64,000 nucleotides of DNA. Source: an uncultured Acidobacteriaceae bacterium. GTDB taxonomy: Bacteria; Acidobacteriota; Terriglobia; Terriglobales; Acidobacteriaceae. Each line of letters opens with the position of its first letter. Position 1 is the first letter of the stretch. The DNA is taken from the NCBI GenBank assembly GCA_937879855.1, contig CALFMO010000063.1:78995-142994 (forward strand), in the 5' to 3' direction. The translations under genes and the position numbers were made by a program. This document shows positions 35,487 to 44,731 of the stretch, piece after piece. The notes under the pieces are model-generated. The model was not told the origin of the DNA and did no database searches. It saw only the letters and a list, made by a program, of their open reading frames with translations.

Positions 35487-35664
35487 CTCGACACATACAA
35501 CGATTTCCGTTTGTTGAAAGCAATATTGGCCAACAATCGCCATTACACTCGCCGCGCCGCCGCAGGGGTTTTGAGTGAGTGGCGTGGTTTCGACAGTTGT
35601 CGCCATCAAGCAGCCTCCGATTAGAATTTGTCCGAGCTTAGCTTCAGATCGGGGAGGGCATCGC

Positions 35665-36198
35665 ATGGGATTCGCCATTAGCTGGGTGGCTGTTCGCGAC
35701 GGCAAAGAAAACACGTTGCTTGATCTACTTGGTCTCGAAAAGACAGGCGAGACGGAGGAAATCCCAGAACGCGAGTGGTCCACAACGCGGATAGGCGACT
35801 GGACAGTTGTCTGGTCTAATCGCTTTGAACCTAAGAAGTTCCGCGATGCAAGATCGAAACTTAAAGGGGAGGTCATCATCTGCGACGTGGAGGAGCACGT
35901 TATGTATGTCTCAGTCGCTGCATTTAAGGACGGCAACCTGAGCTGGCGTATAGTGCACGATGCACAGCAGGCAAGCGATCACCTGTCGCTTGAGGGAGCG
36001 CCGCCGAAATCGCTCCCAAAGATTCAAACGGAACAATTTGCGCGTGCCGGCGAGGATCGCGAAGTTGACTTTATCTTCGAAATTCCTATTCGCGTCGCAC
36101 AAGAGCTAGTCGGCTTCCGACACGATGAAACCGTAGAGCGGACCTTCGAAGTATTGCGGTCCGCTGCGGGAAGCAAGCCCAAATGGAAATTTTGGTAG
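35665..36198 (+). CDS. Hypothetical protein
   Basis: A 177-residue protein from ATG 35665 (MGFAISWVAVRDGKENTLLD), preceded by GGGGAGGG at good spacing; an earlier in-frame ATG at 35575 has no ribosome site. The pattern (small alpha/beta domain, WTVVWSNRFEPKKF, SWRIVHDAQQASDHL, a C-terminal PKWKFW) resembles standalone proteins of unknown function found beside polymorphic or accessory loci, but I cannot assign a family. Confidence 0.6.
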   Translation: MGFAISWVAVRDGKENTLLDLLGLEKTGETEEIPEREWSTTRIGDWTVVWSNRFEPKKFRDARSKLKGEVIICDVEEHVMYVSVAAFKDGNLSWRIVHDAQQASDHLSLEGAPPKSLPKIQTEQFARAGEDREVDFIFEIPIRVAQELVGFRHDETVERTFEVLRSAAGSKPKWKFW

Positions 36199-36379
36199 CT
36201 GAATCTATCTGACCGTTTTAGCGAAGTTGGGCCAACACAGAGAAATTTGGCTCTGCGATCCTGACGGTTATGTGGTGGTAATCGCGAGTCCGGATGGCGA
36301 GGTGAGTTCGTAAGGTTCCTTCGTGTCCTGAGTTGTTGATAAGTCTGGCTCTGCGCTCGAATGAGGTACGCATAGCGCA

Positions 36380-36919
36380 TTAATCTAGCTTTTGTTGAAA
36401 TGCCTGAACCCACGCTGCCAGATCGGGATGTTGCTGCTGGGCAACGGCGGCCAATTCGGCTGCCTTGGCCGGCGGCGTCAATCCTAATTCCTTTGAAAGC
36501 CAATCCCTCAGGGCTTCGGCGCTATCGGGATCTTCCGGCTCCAAAGTCGGAAAGCGGCCGGGCTCTTCGTATCCCATCGCAAGCAGCCTGAGAAATTCTC
36601 GAAAATTAGCCGCGATGACTTTGTTGCCTGAAGACTCGGAATCCAAAAGGGCTACCGGTGCGCGCTCGCTATCCGGTCCGGCGTGAAGCCACAGCGCGTA
36701 TAACGAACCATCCGGACCGCGGCCGAAGACTGCAAACCGGGAAGCTGCACCGGTGTCGCCGGCGAACCAGGCGCTGGCCGCGGCTTGACCGTCGGTCTCG
36801 AACTCGAAACATCCGCTTACTGCGCCATCGTTTTCTTCGGCGAACTCACACAGGCGACGCAAGTCCTTTGGAAGCTGAACACCCCCAGGAAAACCTGCCT
36901 GGATATCATCTGCAAGCAT
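36380..36919 (-). CDS. Hypothetical protein, possibly SMI1/KNR4 (SUKH)-like
   Basis: A 179-residue protein from ATG 36919, which follows AGGAGG at 6-bp spacing; a longer frame to 36985 lacks this. The central part (LPKDLRRLCEFAEENDGAVS, ASRFAVFGRGPDGSLYALWL, KVIAANFREFLRLLAMGYEE) has the spacing of SUKH-superfamily immunity-type domains: an early 'xxNGxx' loop, a 'FG-DGSxxx' strand pair and a final helix. The match is by eye only. If real it would be an orphan immunity-like protein, since no toxin gene is nearby. Confidence 0.5.
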   Translation of the reverse strand: MLADDIQAGFPGGVQLPKDLRRLCEFAEENDGAVSGCFEFETDGQAAASAWFAGDTGAASRFAVFGRGPDGSLYALWLHAGPDSERAPVALLDSESSGNKVIAANFREFLRLLAMGYEEPGRFPTLEPEDPDSAEALRDWLSKELGLTPPAKAAELAAVAQQQHPDLAAWVQAFQQKLD

Positions 36920-37179
36920 TTCAATCCTCCTGCAAAGTCCATTGATTATCGCTGCATTTTCAATCGTCGTACAAGCGGATTTCATCTGCGCTCCCGGTGC
37001 ATTTGGCGGGTCAGAATCTCCCTTGAGCCCATGAAGGTAGCGCAGAAAACCCAGTATCCGGTCCAGAAATTAAAAAATACCACGACACGCATCGCACGAA
37101 CTTCAGCACTGGCACAACCGCCTGCTCTGAACCGTAGTCGGGCCTGCGTGGCATATCTTTCGCCCTTTCCCGAGGAGCC

Positions 37180-40100
37180 ATGACCAAAGAACTCAGCACT
37201 GGTTTCCACGCATTGATTGTTGATCTACAAAACCGCCTGGCCAGCGGCGAATCGCTCGACAATCCCAAGCTCAACGAACTCGCAGAAATTGGTTTCGGGG
37301 GCACGCGTGCGGAAGGAGTCTACACGTGCCGAGATGCCTACGACGCGCAGGAAGCGGCAGTGAACAAGTACCTGCTGGAGGCGCAGGCAATCAAGCTCAT
37401 GGCCGATGCCAACGAAGCATTCCTGGTCCTGACGAATCTGACGGATCGGTTGGCTACGCAAACGGATCGGACCGTTGAACAGACGGAGTATCAACAGTTT
37501 TCTACCCCGCCCGCGCTCGCCTTCGTTGCCTCTAAGCTCGCCGATTTGCGCCCAGAGGATACGGTTCTTGAGCCTTCGGCTGGCACAGGAAGTTTAGCAA
37601 TTTGGGCTCGCGCCGCCGGTGCGAAAGTCATCTGCAACGAGATCAATCCGCGGCGGCGGGCCTTGCTTGAAAAAGAACTGGGCTTCCAGACCTTAGAGGT
37701 CGATGCGGAGTTGATCGACGATCTTCTACCGCCGGATGTTTGTCCGACAGTGGTTCTCATGAATCCGCCCTTCACGGCGACCGGAGGGCGAGTCGTTCAA
37801 CATCACGCGAGGTTCGGTCTTCGCCACATCGAAAGCGCTCTTCACCGTCTCTCGGAGGGCGGCAGACTGGTCGCCATCGCCGGGGAGAATGTTCGATTCG
37901 AGCGTTCGGGCATCACAGGCTGGTGGCAGAAGATTGCAGCCAGCTATTCGGTCCGCGCGAATTTTGGCATTAGCGGGAACGTGTACCGCAAGTACGGAAC
38001 GAATTTTGGTCTGCAAATCCTCGTCATTGACAAGGTTGGGCCAACAGCGGGAGGCAGCTGGCAGCGGCAATTAAGCCATATCGTTTGGGGTTCCGCAGAC
38101 ACTGTCGAGGAGGCATGGGCGACCTTACAAGCCCTTCCCCGTCGGGTGACCGAAGAAACCGAACAAGCGCGAGGCACCGATGATGGCGCGGGCAGCGGTG
38201 CGGTATTTGCAGCGTATGTCTCGGCTAAGGTCCGCGGTGGAGTGCCGCATCCATCCAATATCGTTGAGTCGGCCTCGATGGCGTCCGTGACGCCCCCCAA
38301 CATTACTTATCATCCCCGACTGCCAATGAAGTTGGTCACGCAAGGCAAACTCTCCAGCTTGCAGCTTGAGCGTGTCATCTATGCCGGGCAGCGTCATGAG
38401 CAGCGGCTTGCACGCGGCGCGAGAGGTGGATTCTTTGTCGGTGACGGAACCGGCGTGGGTAAGGGCCGGGTCTTGGCAGGCATCATCGCCGACAACTGGT
38501 GCCAGGGGAGACAACGAGCCGTATGGTTCTCTGTCAACAATGACCTGCTGGAATCCACACGCCGGGATCTGAACGACCTTGGCGTGAACATTCCACTTGC
38601 CCGGATTAACGACTATGCTCCGTCAAAAGAGATCACCCTTTCCAGAGGCGTGCTGTTTTGCTCGTATGGTTCGCTGATTTCAGCGGCCAAAACTGGAGAG
38701 AAAAGACTGAATCAAATCGAGCGTTGGCTTGGCGCTGAGCCCGTAATCATCTTTGATGAAGCACATAAAGCGAAAAACGCTTTGGCGCAGGGCCGAGGGG
38801 AGCCGACCCAGACTGGCCAGGCCGTAATTGATCTTCAGGAGCGAAATCCAGAATACCGAGTCGTCTACTCCTCAGCGACCGGCGCAACCGATGTTCGCAA
38901 CATGGCCTATATGGTTCGGCTCGGGCTTTGGGGGCCGGGAACCAACTTTCCCGAGGGCTTTACACAATTCCTCTCCGAGATCGACGGCGGCGGCGTGGGC
39001 GCAATGGAGATGGCCAGCCGGGACATGAAGAGTCTCGGAATGTACTTGTCGGGTTCGATTTCCTTTGGAGTCGATCCCGTCAGTGGCAAGGCTGTCGAAT
39101 ATCGGGAGCGTGTACACGTTCTCACCACGGAACAGCGGAAGATGTACAACCGGGCCGCGAAGGCATGGAGCATAGTCCTACAAAACATCGAACGCGCGCT
39201 AGGCGTGACCAATGCCAGTGATCGCGCACGCGGAACGGCTCTTCAGAAGTTTTGGGGCGACCACCAGCGTTTTTTCCGACAGGTCATCTGCTCTTTCAAA
39301 GTCTCAGATGTGATTGAGGAGGCCGAGGCTGCGTTAGGTGACAACAAGTCCGTTGTCATCTCTCTTGTGGGAACCGGAGAAGCGAAAACCAGGGAACAAA
39401 TCGCCCGCACCAAGGCCGAAGGTGGAACGCTTGAAGACCTCGACTTCACGCCGCGAGAGGTAATTGCGGCCATGATCGAGCGCGGTTTTCCGACGGCGGT
39501 CTACCGGGAGCAAACGGACAAAGCCACTGGCAAGATCATCAAAGTCCTTGCCACCGATGCGAGTGGAGCTCCCATTCAGAGCCGAGAGGCACTGGACATG
39601 AAGCAGGCGCTTCTTGATGGGCTGTCAACATTGCATCTCCCGGAGAACCCGCTCGATCAACTCGTTAACCACTTCGGTGAAAAGAATGTGGCGGAAATAA
39701 CGGGTCGCACCCGGCGCCTGATTCGCGATCCGCAGACCGGGAAAGTCGAATACAAAAAGCGGGCTCCTGAAGGCGTCCCGATGCAGAGGGTCAACATCGA
39801 TGCGATGGAGCGTTTTCAAGCAGGGAAGTGTCGGGTCGCCATTATCAGCGATGCTGGCTCGCTTGGCATTTCATTGCACGCCTGCAACCGTTCACCCAAT
39901 CGTCAGCGTCGTGTGCACATCACGTTGGAACTTGGATGGAGCGCAGACAAGCAAATGCAGTGCTTCGGGCGCACGCATCGAAGCGACCAGGCATTCCCGC
40001 CAGAGTATGTGCTTCTGAGTACGGAATTAGGCGGCGAGAAGCGATTCAGCTCCACCATCGCCCGCAGGCTCGCCAGTCTTGGCGCCCTCACGAAAGGAGA

Positions 40101-40440
40101 CCGCGGAGCAGCGGACAACGCCGACTGGAAGCGCTACAACTTTGAGACGCAAGAGGGCAAGGATGCGCTATGCCTAATGTACAAACGCATCATCGCAGGC
40201 GAAAGCGTTAAGGGCTTGAAGAACCCCAAACAGACCCTGCGTGACATAGGATTGCTGGTGATCCGCGATGTAAAGGAAGAGAGATCCGCAAGGAGGATCA
40301 ATACAACGTACCGCGCTTCCTTAACCGCATTCTCGCTCTCGATGTCGAACCGCAAAACGCGCTCTTCGACTATTTCGCTGAACTGTTCGATCAGACGGTC
40401 CGATATGCCAAGGCTACCGGCACTTACGATGAGGGCGTGA
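37180..40440 (+). CDS. Strawberry-notch-like N6-DNA methylase/SNF2 helicase, 5' part of a frameshifted gene
   Basis: An N-terminal methyltransferase domain carries EPSAGTG at 131-137 (SAM binding) and NPPF at 195-198 (catalytic motif of N6-adenine methylases). A helicase domain follows with Walker A GTGVGKG at 423-429 and DEAH at 526-529, then strawberry-notch-type segments: YSSATGATDVRNMAYM, ISDAGSLGISLHA and GRTHRSDQ (motif VI). Such giant methylase-helicase fusions occur on plasmids, phages and integrative elements and probably act on element DNA. After about residue 1033 the frame goes astray (RINTTYRASL...) and ends at 40440. The true continuation lies in the -1 frame and is listed as the next entry. 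CGAGGAG precedes the ATG. Confidence 0.85.
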   Translation: MTKELSTGFHALIVDLQNRLASGESLDNPKLNELAEIGFGGTRAEGVYTCRDAYDAQEAAVNKYLLEAQAIKLMADANEAFLVLTNLTDRLATQTDRTVEQTEYQQFSTPPALAFVASKLADLRPEDTVLEPSAGTGSLAIWARAAGAKVICNEINPRRRALLEKELGFQTLEVDAELIDDLLPPDVCPTVVLMNPPFTATGGRVVQHHARFGLRHIESALHRLSEGGRLVAIAGENVRFERSGITGWWQKIAASYSVRANFGISGNVYRKYGTNFGLQILVIDKVGPTAGGSWQRQLSHIVWGSADTVEEAWATLQALPRRVTEETEQARGTDDGAGSGAVFAAYVSAKVRGGVPHPSNIVESASMASVTPPNITYHPRLPMKLVTQGKLSSLQLERVIYAGQRHEQRLARGARGGFFVGDGTGVGKGRVLAGIIADNWCQGRQRAVWFSVNNDLLESTRRDLNDLGVNIPLARINDYAPSKEITLSRGVLFCSYGSLISAAKTGEKRLNQIERWLGAEPVIIFDEAHKAKNALAQGRGEPTQTGQAVIDLQERNPEYRVVYSSATGATDVRNMAYMVRLGLWGPGTNFPEGFTQFLSEIDGGGVGAMEMASRDMKSLGMYLSGSISFGVDPVSGKAVEYRERVHVLTTEQRKMYNRAAKAWSIVLQNIERALGVTNASDRARGTALQKFWGDHQRFFRQVICSFKVSDVIEEAEAALGDNKSVVISLVGTGEAKTREQIARTKAEGGTLEDLDFTPREVIAAMIERGFPTAVYREQTDKATGKIIKVLATDASGAPIQSREALDMKQALLDGLSTLHLPENPLDQLVNHFGEKNVAEITGRTRRLIRDPQTGKVEYKKRAPEGVPMQRVNIDAMERFQAGKCRVAIISDAGSLGISLHACNRSPNRQRRVHITLELGWSADKQMQCFGRTHRSDQAFPPEYVLLSTELGGEKRFSSTIARRLASLGALTKGDRGAADNADWKRYNFETQEGKDALCLMYKRIIAGESVKGLKNPKQTLRDIGLLVIRDVKEERSARRINTTYRASLTAFSLSMSNRKTRSSTISLNCSIRRSDMPRLPALTMRA

Positions 40441-41597
40441 CAGACATCAAGGCTTTGGCGATCAGACTTGCGAAACCGGCTGTCGTCGTTCACCTCGATA
40501 AGGTTACCGGAGCAGAAACCGTACTCTATACGCTGGAGGTTGACCGTCCCGCTGAGACGGTGTCGTTCGAGCGTGCCGAGCGCCTGCGCGAGAACTACAA
40601 AGGGGGTTTCGTTCAACAGCGTAAGTCACGCGAGTATGCGCTGGTTCTGCCATCCGGCCATCACACGGACCCCAAGGACGGAACAACGTTCTTAACTTAT
40701 TCGGTATGGAAACCTGAAAGCGAACGGACATCCTACATTCGCCAGGCAGATTTGAACGAGAAATACCGTCTGGTTCAGTCACACGACGCAATGCCATGGT
40801 GGCGTAGCCGCTACGCAGCCGCACCAACGGTCGATACCTCACCCACTCACATCATTGCCGGCGCGATCATTCCACTGTGGCACAAACTCAAGACCGATAC
40901 GGAATCGCGGCTTTCTGTTGTGCGCGTCTGCACGAAGGACGGACAGCGGATCGTCGGGGTGGAGATTCCACGCAGCGGCGTTGCAAAGGTTCTAAGGTCA
41001 CTTGGATTAGGAAGCGCTCCGAAAGATCCCAAGGAAGTGTTTGCCGCAGTGCTCAAGGAAGGAGACGACCTTGCTCTGGCATCCAATCTGCGCCTGAAAC
41101 GATCCTCACTGCAGGGTCAACCGGCCATCGAGCTGATCTGTAGCGATGGTGACCGCTTCAACGAATTTCGCGACTTGGGCTTGATCAACGAACAGATCAA
41201 ATTCAAGCAGCGCTTCTTCATACCCACGGACGAAACGAAAGGCATCCCGCTTTTGAGCCGCTTGCTTGCTTCCTATCCGGTCATTGAAGAGGAAGGAGAG
41301 TCCGACAGCTTGCAACTGATCGAGGGAACAGAAACGACGGAATTTAAAGCCGTCGATCTCGAAAGCTGGGTCCTGCCACCCGAACCAGAGGCATCGCCCG
41401 AAAGTGCGGTTTCCAAAATCGATGTCCTTCCAGCGGAATTCACGTTGGATGGGGAGCCCGGGCTGACGCAGCTTCCACTCGAAATAGGCGCTTCAATGGT
41501 CTCCCTGTTGGAACAACGGGCGGCACAAGAGCGCCGAATCCCTCGCAAGTCGCGCCCTGTCCCGGAAGGGCTAGGTTTGTTGTTCAATCTGCAATGA
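40437..41597 (+). CDS. Strawberry-notch-like methylase/helicase, C-terminal part (separated by frameshift)
   Basis: This frame is open well upstream of its first GTG (40437): from about 40278 it reads EIRKEDQYNVPRFLNRILAL and DVEPQNALFDYFAELFDQTV, the normal continuation of the preceding protein. It then runs to 41597 and encodes the strawberry-notch C-terminal region (helical hinge, LPSGHHTDP, IPLWHKLK). The 4-bp GTGA overlap with the previous stop is therefore coincidental, not a genuine start. The two pieces are one gene of ~1,470 codons interrupted by a 1-base shift near 40275-40285. Whether the helicase works in two pieces is doubtful. Confidence 0.75.
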   Translation: MTDIKALAIRLAKPAVVVHLDKVTGAETVLYTLEVDRPAETVSFERAERLRENYKGGFVQQRKSREYALVLPSGHHTDPKDGTTFLTYSVWKPESERTSYIRQADLNEKYRLVQSHDAMPWWRSRYAAAPTVDTSPTHIIAGAIIPLWHKLKTDTESRLSVVRVCTKDGQRIVGVEIPRSGVAKVLRSLGLGSAPKDPKEVFAAVLKEGDDLALASNLRLKRSSLQGQPAIELICSDGDRFNEFRDLGLINEQIKFKQRFFIPTDETKGIPLLSRLLASYPVIEEEGESDSLQLIEGTETTEFKAVDLESWVLPPEPEASPESAVSKIDVLPAEFTLDGEPGLTQLPLEIGASMVSLLEQRAAQERRIPRKSRPVPEGLGLLFNLQ

Positions 41598-41685
41598 AGC
41601 CCGCGTCCCGCAAGTAAGAATTCTCGCTCCTCCACCTCGCCATTCATTTGCAGCCAAATGCCCCGCACAATCAAGGAGGTCGTCC

Positions 41686-42549
41686 GTGACTACCCTGGCG
41701 ATTCCACTTCGCCCGCCGGCACCGCCGCAGGCCCACTTATTTCGTGACCAGCTGGCCGCAGTGCAACACATCCGAAGGTTGCGCGGCGGTTCACAGTCGC
41801 AGTTAATGCGCGCTTCTGACAATTGCTACTGGGTGGTCAAGCTGTTAGGGAACCCCCAGGACGACCGTGTCCTGGCAAACGAGTTCTTAGCGTCTCGGCT
41901 CGGCCGGCATCTGTCGCTGCCGATTCCGGACGTTGAAGTGATCGAAGTGTCGGATTGGTTGATCCAGCACACGCCCGAGCTTCATGTCGAGTCGGCTGGT
42001 TACCGTCGGCCATATAGCAGCGGGCTCCATCTCGCATCGCGATATGCAGGAAATCCAGAAACGAGCCAGGTATTCGATTATCTGCCGGAGACTGATTTTT
42101 CGAAGGTGGTCAATAAGGCCGATTTTCCCCGCTGTCTTGTGCTTGACAAATGGACATCGAACGCCGACGGCCGCCAGGCTGTTTTCGTCACACTTGCAGG
42201 CAAATGCAGATACGCGGCTTATTTCATTGACCAGGGTTACTCGTTCAACGCAGGCGAGTGGGCCTTTCCTGACCTCGCTCTCCACGGCATCTACTACCGC
42301 AATCATGTCTATCAGGACGTGACCTCGTGGGACAGTTTCGAGCCCGCTCTCACAGCTGTCGAGGAAATGGACCGGCAGGAGATTTGGGAGTGCGCCGCGC
42401 CCATTCCATCGGAGTGGTGTGGCCCCAACTCTGACGCCTTGCCACAGCTCCTAGAGGATCTTTACCGGCGGCGATCCAAGATTCGCGATCTGATCACCGC
42501 GTTTCGCACTTCCAGCCGGAACCCGTTTCCCAATTGGATCGGAAACTGA
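41686..42549 (+). CDS. HipA-like kinase (HipA_2 type), solitary
   Basis: A 287-residue protein kinase-like fold related to HipA. GGSQSQLMRASDNCYWVVKL supplies a glycine loop and the ATP-binding Lys. LANEFLASRLGRHLSLPIPD is the conserved helix after it. LDKWTSNADGRQAV holds the catalytic Asp/Asn and YFIDQGYSFN the metal-binding Asp. It lacks the N-terminal HipA subdomain, and no HipB antitoxin gene adjoins it, so it is not a classical HipAB toxin-antitoxin pair. GTG 41686 is chosen because CAAGGAGG precedes it. It sits between the methylase-helicase and the PRTRC genes in the same direction with short gaps, so it is probably part of that module. Confidence 0.8.
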   Translation: MTTLAIPLRPPAPPQAHLFRDQLAAVQHIRRLRGGSQSQLMRASDNCYWVVKLLGNPQDDRVLANEFLASRLGRHLSLPIPDVEVIEVSDWLIQHTPELHVESAGYRRPYSSGLHLASRYAGNPETSQVFDYLPETDFSKVVNKADFPRCLVLDKWTSNADGRQAVFVTLAGKCRYAAYFIDQGYSFNAGEWAFPDLALHGIYYRNHVYQDVTSWDSFEPALTAVEEMDRQEIWECAAPIPSEWCGPNSDALPQLLEDLYRRRSKIRDLITAFRTSSRNPFPNWIGN

Positions 42550-42607
42550 ACTCATGGCTTCAATTTTGGAACGCCGAACCAACACACCCTAAGTTAGGAG
42601 GAAACTT

Positions 42608-43156
42608 ATGTTTACGGAACTGATGCCGGTGCTCCAAGACCGGCCATTGACCATAACCGTTGCGGCCCTTGCTGGCGGAAAGATCAAAGTTTGCGTCGTG
42701 CCCCAATCGCAAGACAAGGACGGCAAGGTGAATGCCAAAGTGGGCTATCAAGCTGAAAAGGAAGTCCCCAAGATTCCTGAGTCAGCCATCAAAGCCTTGA
42801 CCACCCCGCTGGCGCTGACAGGAACTCCCGAGGAATTGGACGCAGGGCTTGCAGAACAACTCACTACTTACGCAAAGTCTCACTTGCAACTCCAGCACGG
42901 CATTTCCCAGGCAACGCAGGAAATCACGAACGCCGTGAAGGCCATCGAAGAACGGAACAAAACCAAATCCAAGGCCAAGACGGATACAGGAAAGAAGGAT
43001 CCTGTGGATGCACCAACCGAGAAGAAAACCGCTCCACCGGAGGTCCAACCAAGCGCCACGCTGCCGCTTGCCTGGTGCACTCAGCCTACAACCGCCGTTA
43101 GTGCCAACGACCAGCAGGGCGCTCAAGCGAGCCAGAAAGACGGAGGTAGCCAGTGA
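42608..43156 (+). CDS. PRTRC system protein E
   Basis: A 182-residue protein beginning MFTELMPVLQDRPLTITVAA, the characteristic start of PRTRC protein E, followed by KIKVCVVPQSQDKDGK and a helical middle part (IPESAIKALTTPLALTGTPE). The C-terminal third is low-complexity, rich in Lys, Pro and Thr. PRTRC stands for ParB-related, ThiF-related cassette, a conserved gene set on plasmids and integrative elements; E has no known biochemical function. TAGGAGG precedes the ATG. Its stop overlaps the next start by 4 bp. Confidence 0.88.
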   Translation: MFTELMPVLQDRPLTITVAALAGGKIKVCVVPQSQDKDGKVNAKVGYQAEKEVPKIPESAIKALTTPLALTGTPEELDAGLAEQLTTYAKSHLQLQHGISQATQEITNAVKAIEERNKTKSKAKTDTGKKDPVDAPTEKKTAPPEVQPSATLPLAWCTQPTTAVSANDQQGAQASQKDGGSQ

Positions 43157-43359
43157 TCAAAGTTGAAGCTCTCAACCGCACATTCACCTATAACGGCGCA
43201 CGGCTCCCGGATCCCAACCCGGATTTCACCGTCGAGCAGGTAAGGGATATGTACGTGAATGCCTACCCGGAACTTGCAACGGCTGCTGTCGAGGGTCCTG
43301 AAGCGACCAGCGAAGGGCTGCAATACAAATTCGTCCGTGCCGTGGGCGCGAAGGGATGA
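43153..43359 (+). CDS. PRTRC system protein C (ubiquitin-like)
   Basis: A 68-residue protein: FTYNGARLPDPNPDFTVEQV, VRDMYVNAYPELATA, YKFVRAVGAKG. It is the small PRTRC protein C, which is classified with prokaryotic ubiquitin-like beta-grasp proteins. It ends in a free Gly after a flexible tail, as expected for a modifier activated by an E1-like enzyme. Start and stop overlap the neighbouring genes by 4 bp each (GTGA with E, ATGA with the next gene), so translation is coupled. Confidence 0.88.
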   Translation: MIKVEALNRTFTYNGARLPDPNPDFTVEQVRDMYVNAYPELATAAVEGPEATSEGLQYKFVRAVGAKG

Positions 43360-43634
43360 AGCTGCGTAAAAAGCACGAGAGAAAGAGACAGCGGGTCATC
43401 CGGCGGACTTCTGCCAACAACAGATTCGCGTCGGTCATGCACGCGCTGGAATCCGTGAATAGCGCGTCTTCCTGCACAGATCCCCTCGTGGAGCGGCTAA
43501 AACAATGCCCAGAAGCGTTCAAAGCCGGCGAAATGGTCGGCAAAATGTTCGATGCGCTCAAGTACCATCACGACGATTCGGAAGGCGACACTCGGTTGCT
43601 CCCACCCGCCGGGCTCGTCATACCCCTTGTTTAA
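43356..43634 (+). CDS. PRTRC-cassette hypothetical protein
   Basis: A 92-residue protein: a very basic N-terminus (MKLRKKHERKRQRVIRRTS), a helical middle (LVERLKQCPEAFKAGEMVGK) and a short tail. No family recognised. It starts in a 4-bp overlap with protein C and occupies the slot between C and F. The basic start could contact nucleic acid. Its end is entangled with the start of protein F, and a frameshift joining the two cannot be excluded. Confidence 0.6.
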   Translation: MKLRKKHERKRQRVIRRTSANNRFASVMHALESVNSASSCTDPLVERLKQCPEAFKAGEMVGKMFDALKYHHDDSEGDTRLLPPAGLVIPLV

Positions 43635-44731
43635 TCGGCCTGCCAATACCGGTCACCGTTCCGACCATCAGGGACATGCGGTGGCGCTACTGCGCTCGCT
43701 ACGACGAACAGCCTGCGGCCAAACTGGGAAGGAGTCTGCTACGGCTCGGAATCTCAACACCGGAAGATTGGACTGGCAGCGCAGTCGATTTTGTGGAACA
43801 TGGCTTTCAACGGTTTTGTAAGGCCAATGGCATTGCCGCAGCCCGGGGAATCTGGGATGGCGATCTGCAAATCATGGACCAGATGTTCGATATGACCGAG
43901 CGGGAGCGCAACCAGGCGCGCGCAGAAATGGCTGACGAGCCCACCGAGTTATTGTTCTTTGTCGGAATGTTCAACTCGGCGGCAAGCGTTCCAATTGGTC
44001 CGTGCCTCACACTTCTTGAACGTGAGCACCCGCTTTTGCCCGCGGCATTCTACGCCCAGCTCCGACATAGCCTCTGGAAATGGATGTACGTCTACGACTA
44101 CGAGGCCGCCGCCAGCTGCGCTGAAATGGGAATACTGGACATAGAGGAAAGCGAGCTGGCGGATTCGATTTATCCACAGGTTGCGGCAACGGTTCCCGAT
44201 AGTCTCCGCAACCGCCTGAGAATGAATCCGCACCGCGGCCTCGCGTTGCTAAGATCCGTTCAGCCGCAACTCCGCAGCGGTATGGCGCGCCAGCTCGTCT
44301 CGCACTTGCTGGATTTGTCGAGACGTGCAAGCAGCTACCGCCACGCTTGGCCGAAACGTTTGCTCAAGCATGTTCCGGGACTCGAAGATTATTTGGACAA
44401 CTGTGATGGTATGGGACCTGGCTGTCTATTGAATTGGTACGAAGACGATCCAATCAGTGCTTGCTTCGACGAAGAGATGACCTATGTTGGGCAGAACGGC
44501 CCCTTAGAACCATCCATTCTACGGGTAATTCAACTCGGCAACTCCGAGCGCGCAACGGATCAGCAGGTTCGTAACCTGTTTGATTACATCGGTGCCATGG
44601 TGCGCTCACTCGCTTCGGCGGCGAAACTCATTGAAACAATACGAGACATCAACGATGAACACCTCCGTGAACATCGGCTCAAGTCAGGACTTCCGGTTGA
44701 GCCAAGCCCTCCTGGTGTACGGGACGAGTAG
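43505..44731 (+). CDS. PRTRC system protein F
   Basis: A frame of up to 408 codons encoding PRTRC protein F. The family-like part begins at LIGLPIPVTVPTIRDMRWRY (about residue 43) and continues with helical, Trp- and Leu-rich blocks to RSLASAAKLIETIRDINDEH near the end. Function unknown. The start is uncertain: the first 42 residues after ATG 43505 are Arg-rich and overlap the preceding gene out of frame, while the next ATG (43676) would cut into the conserved motif. No GTG/TTG lies between. Either 43505 is real, a rare start codon is used near 43640, or a frameshift links it with the upstream gene. Confidence 0.75.
   Translation: MPRSVQSRRNGRQNVRCAQVPSRRFGRRHSVAPTRRARHTPCLIGLPIPVTVPTIRDMRWRYCARYDEQPAAKLGRSLLRLGISTPEDWTGSAVDFVEHGFQRFCKANGIAAARGIWDGDLQIMDQMFDMTERERNQARAEMADEPTELLFFVGMFNSAASVPIGPCLTLLEREHPLLPAAFYAQLRHSLWKWMYVYDYEAAASCAEMGILDIEESELADSIYPQVAATVPDSLRNRLRMNPHRGLALLRSVQPQLRSGMARQLVSHLLDLSRRASSYRHAWPKRLLKHVPGLEDYLDNCDGMGPGCLLNWYEDDPISACFDEEMTYVGQNGPLEPSILRVIQLGNSERATDQQVRNLFDYIGAMVRSLASAAKLIETIRDINDEHLREHRLKSGLPVEPSPPGVRDE

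Noticed and set aside
40437..40440. GTGA overlap as a real start of a separate second helicase gene
   Set aside because: The frame is conserved for ~50 codons upstream of the GTG, so the overlap is accidental and the gene is simply frameshifted.
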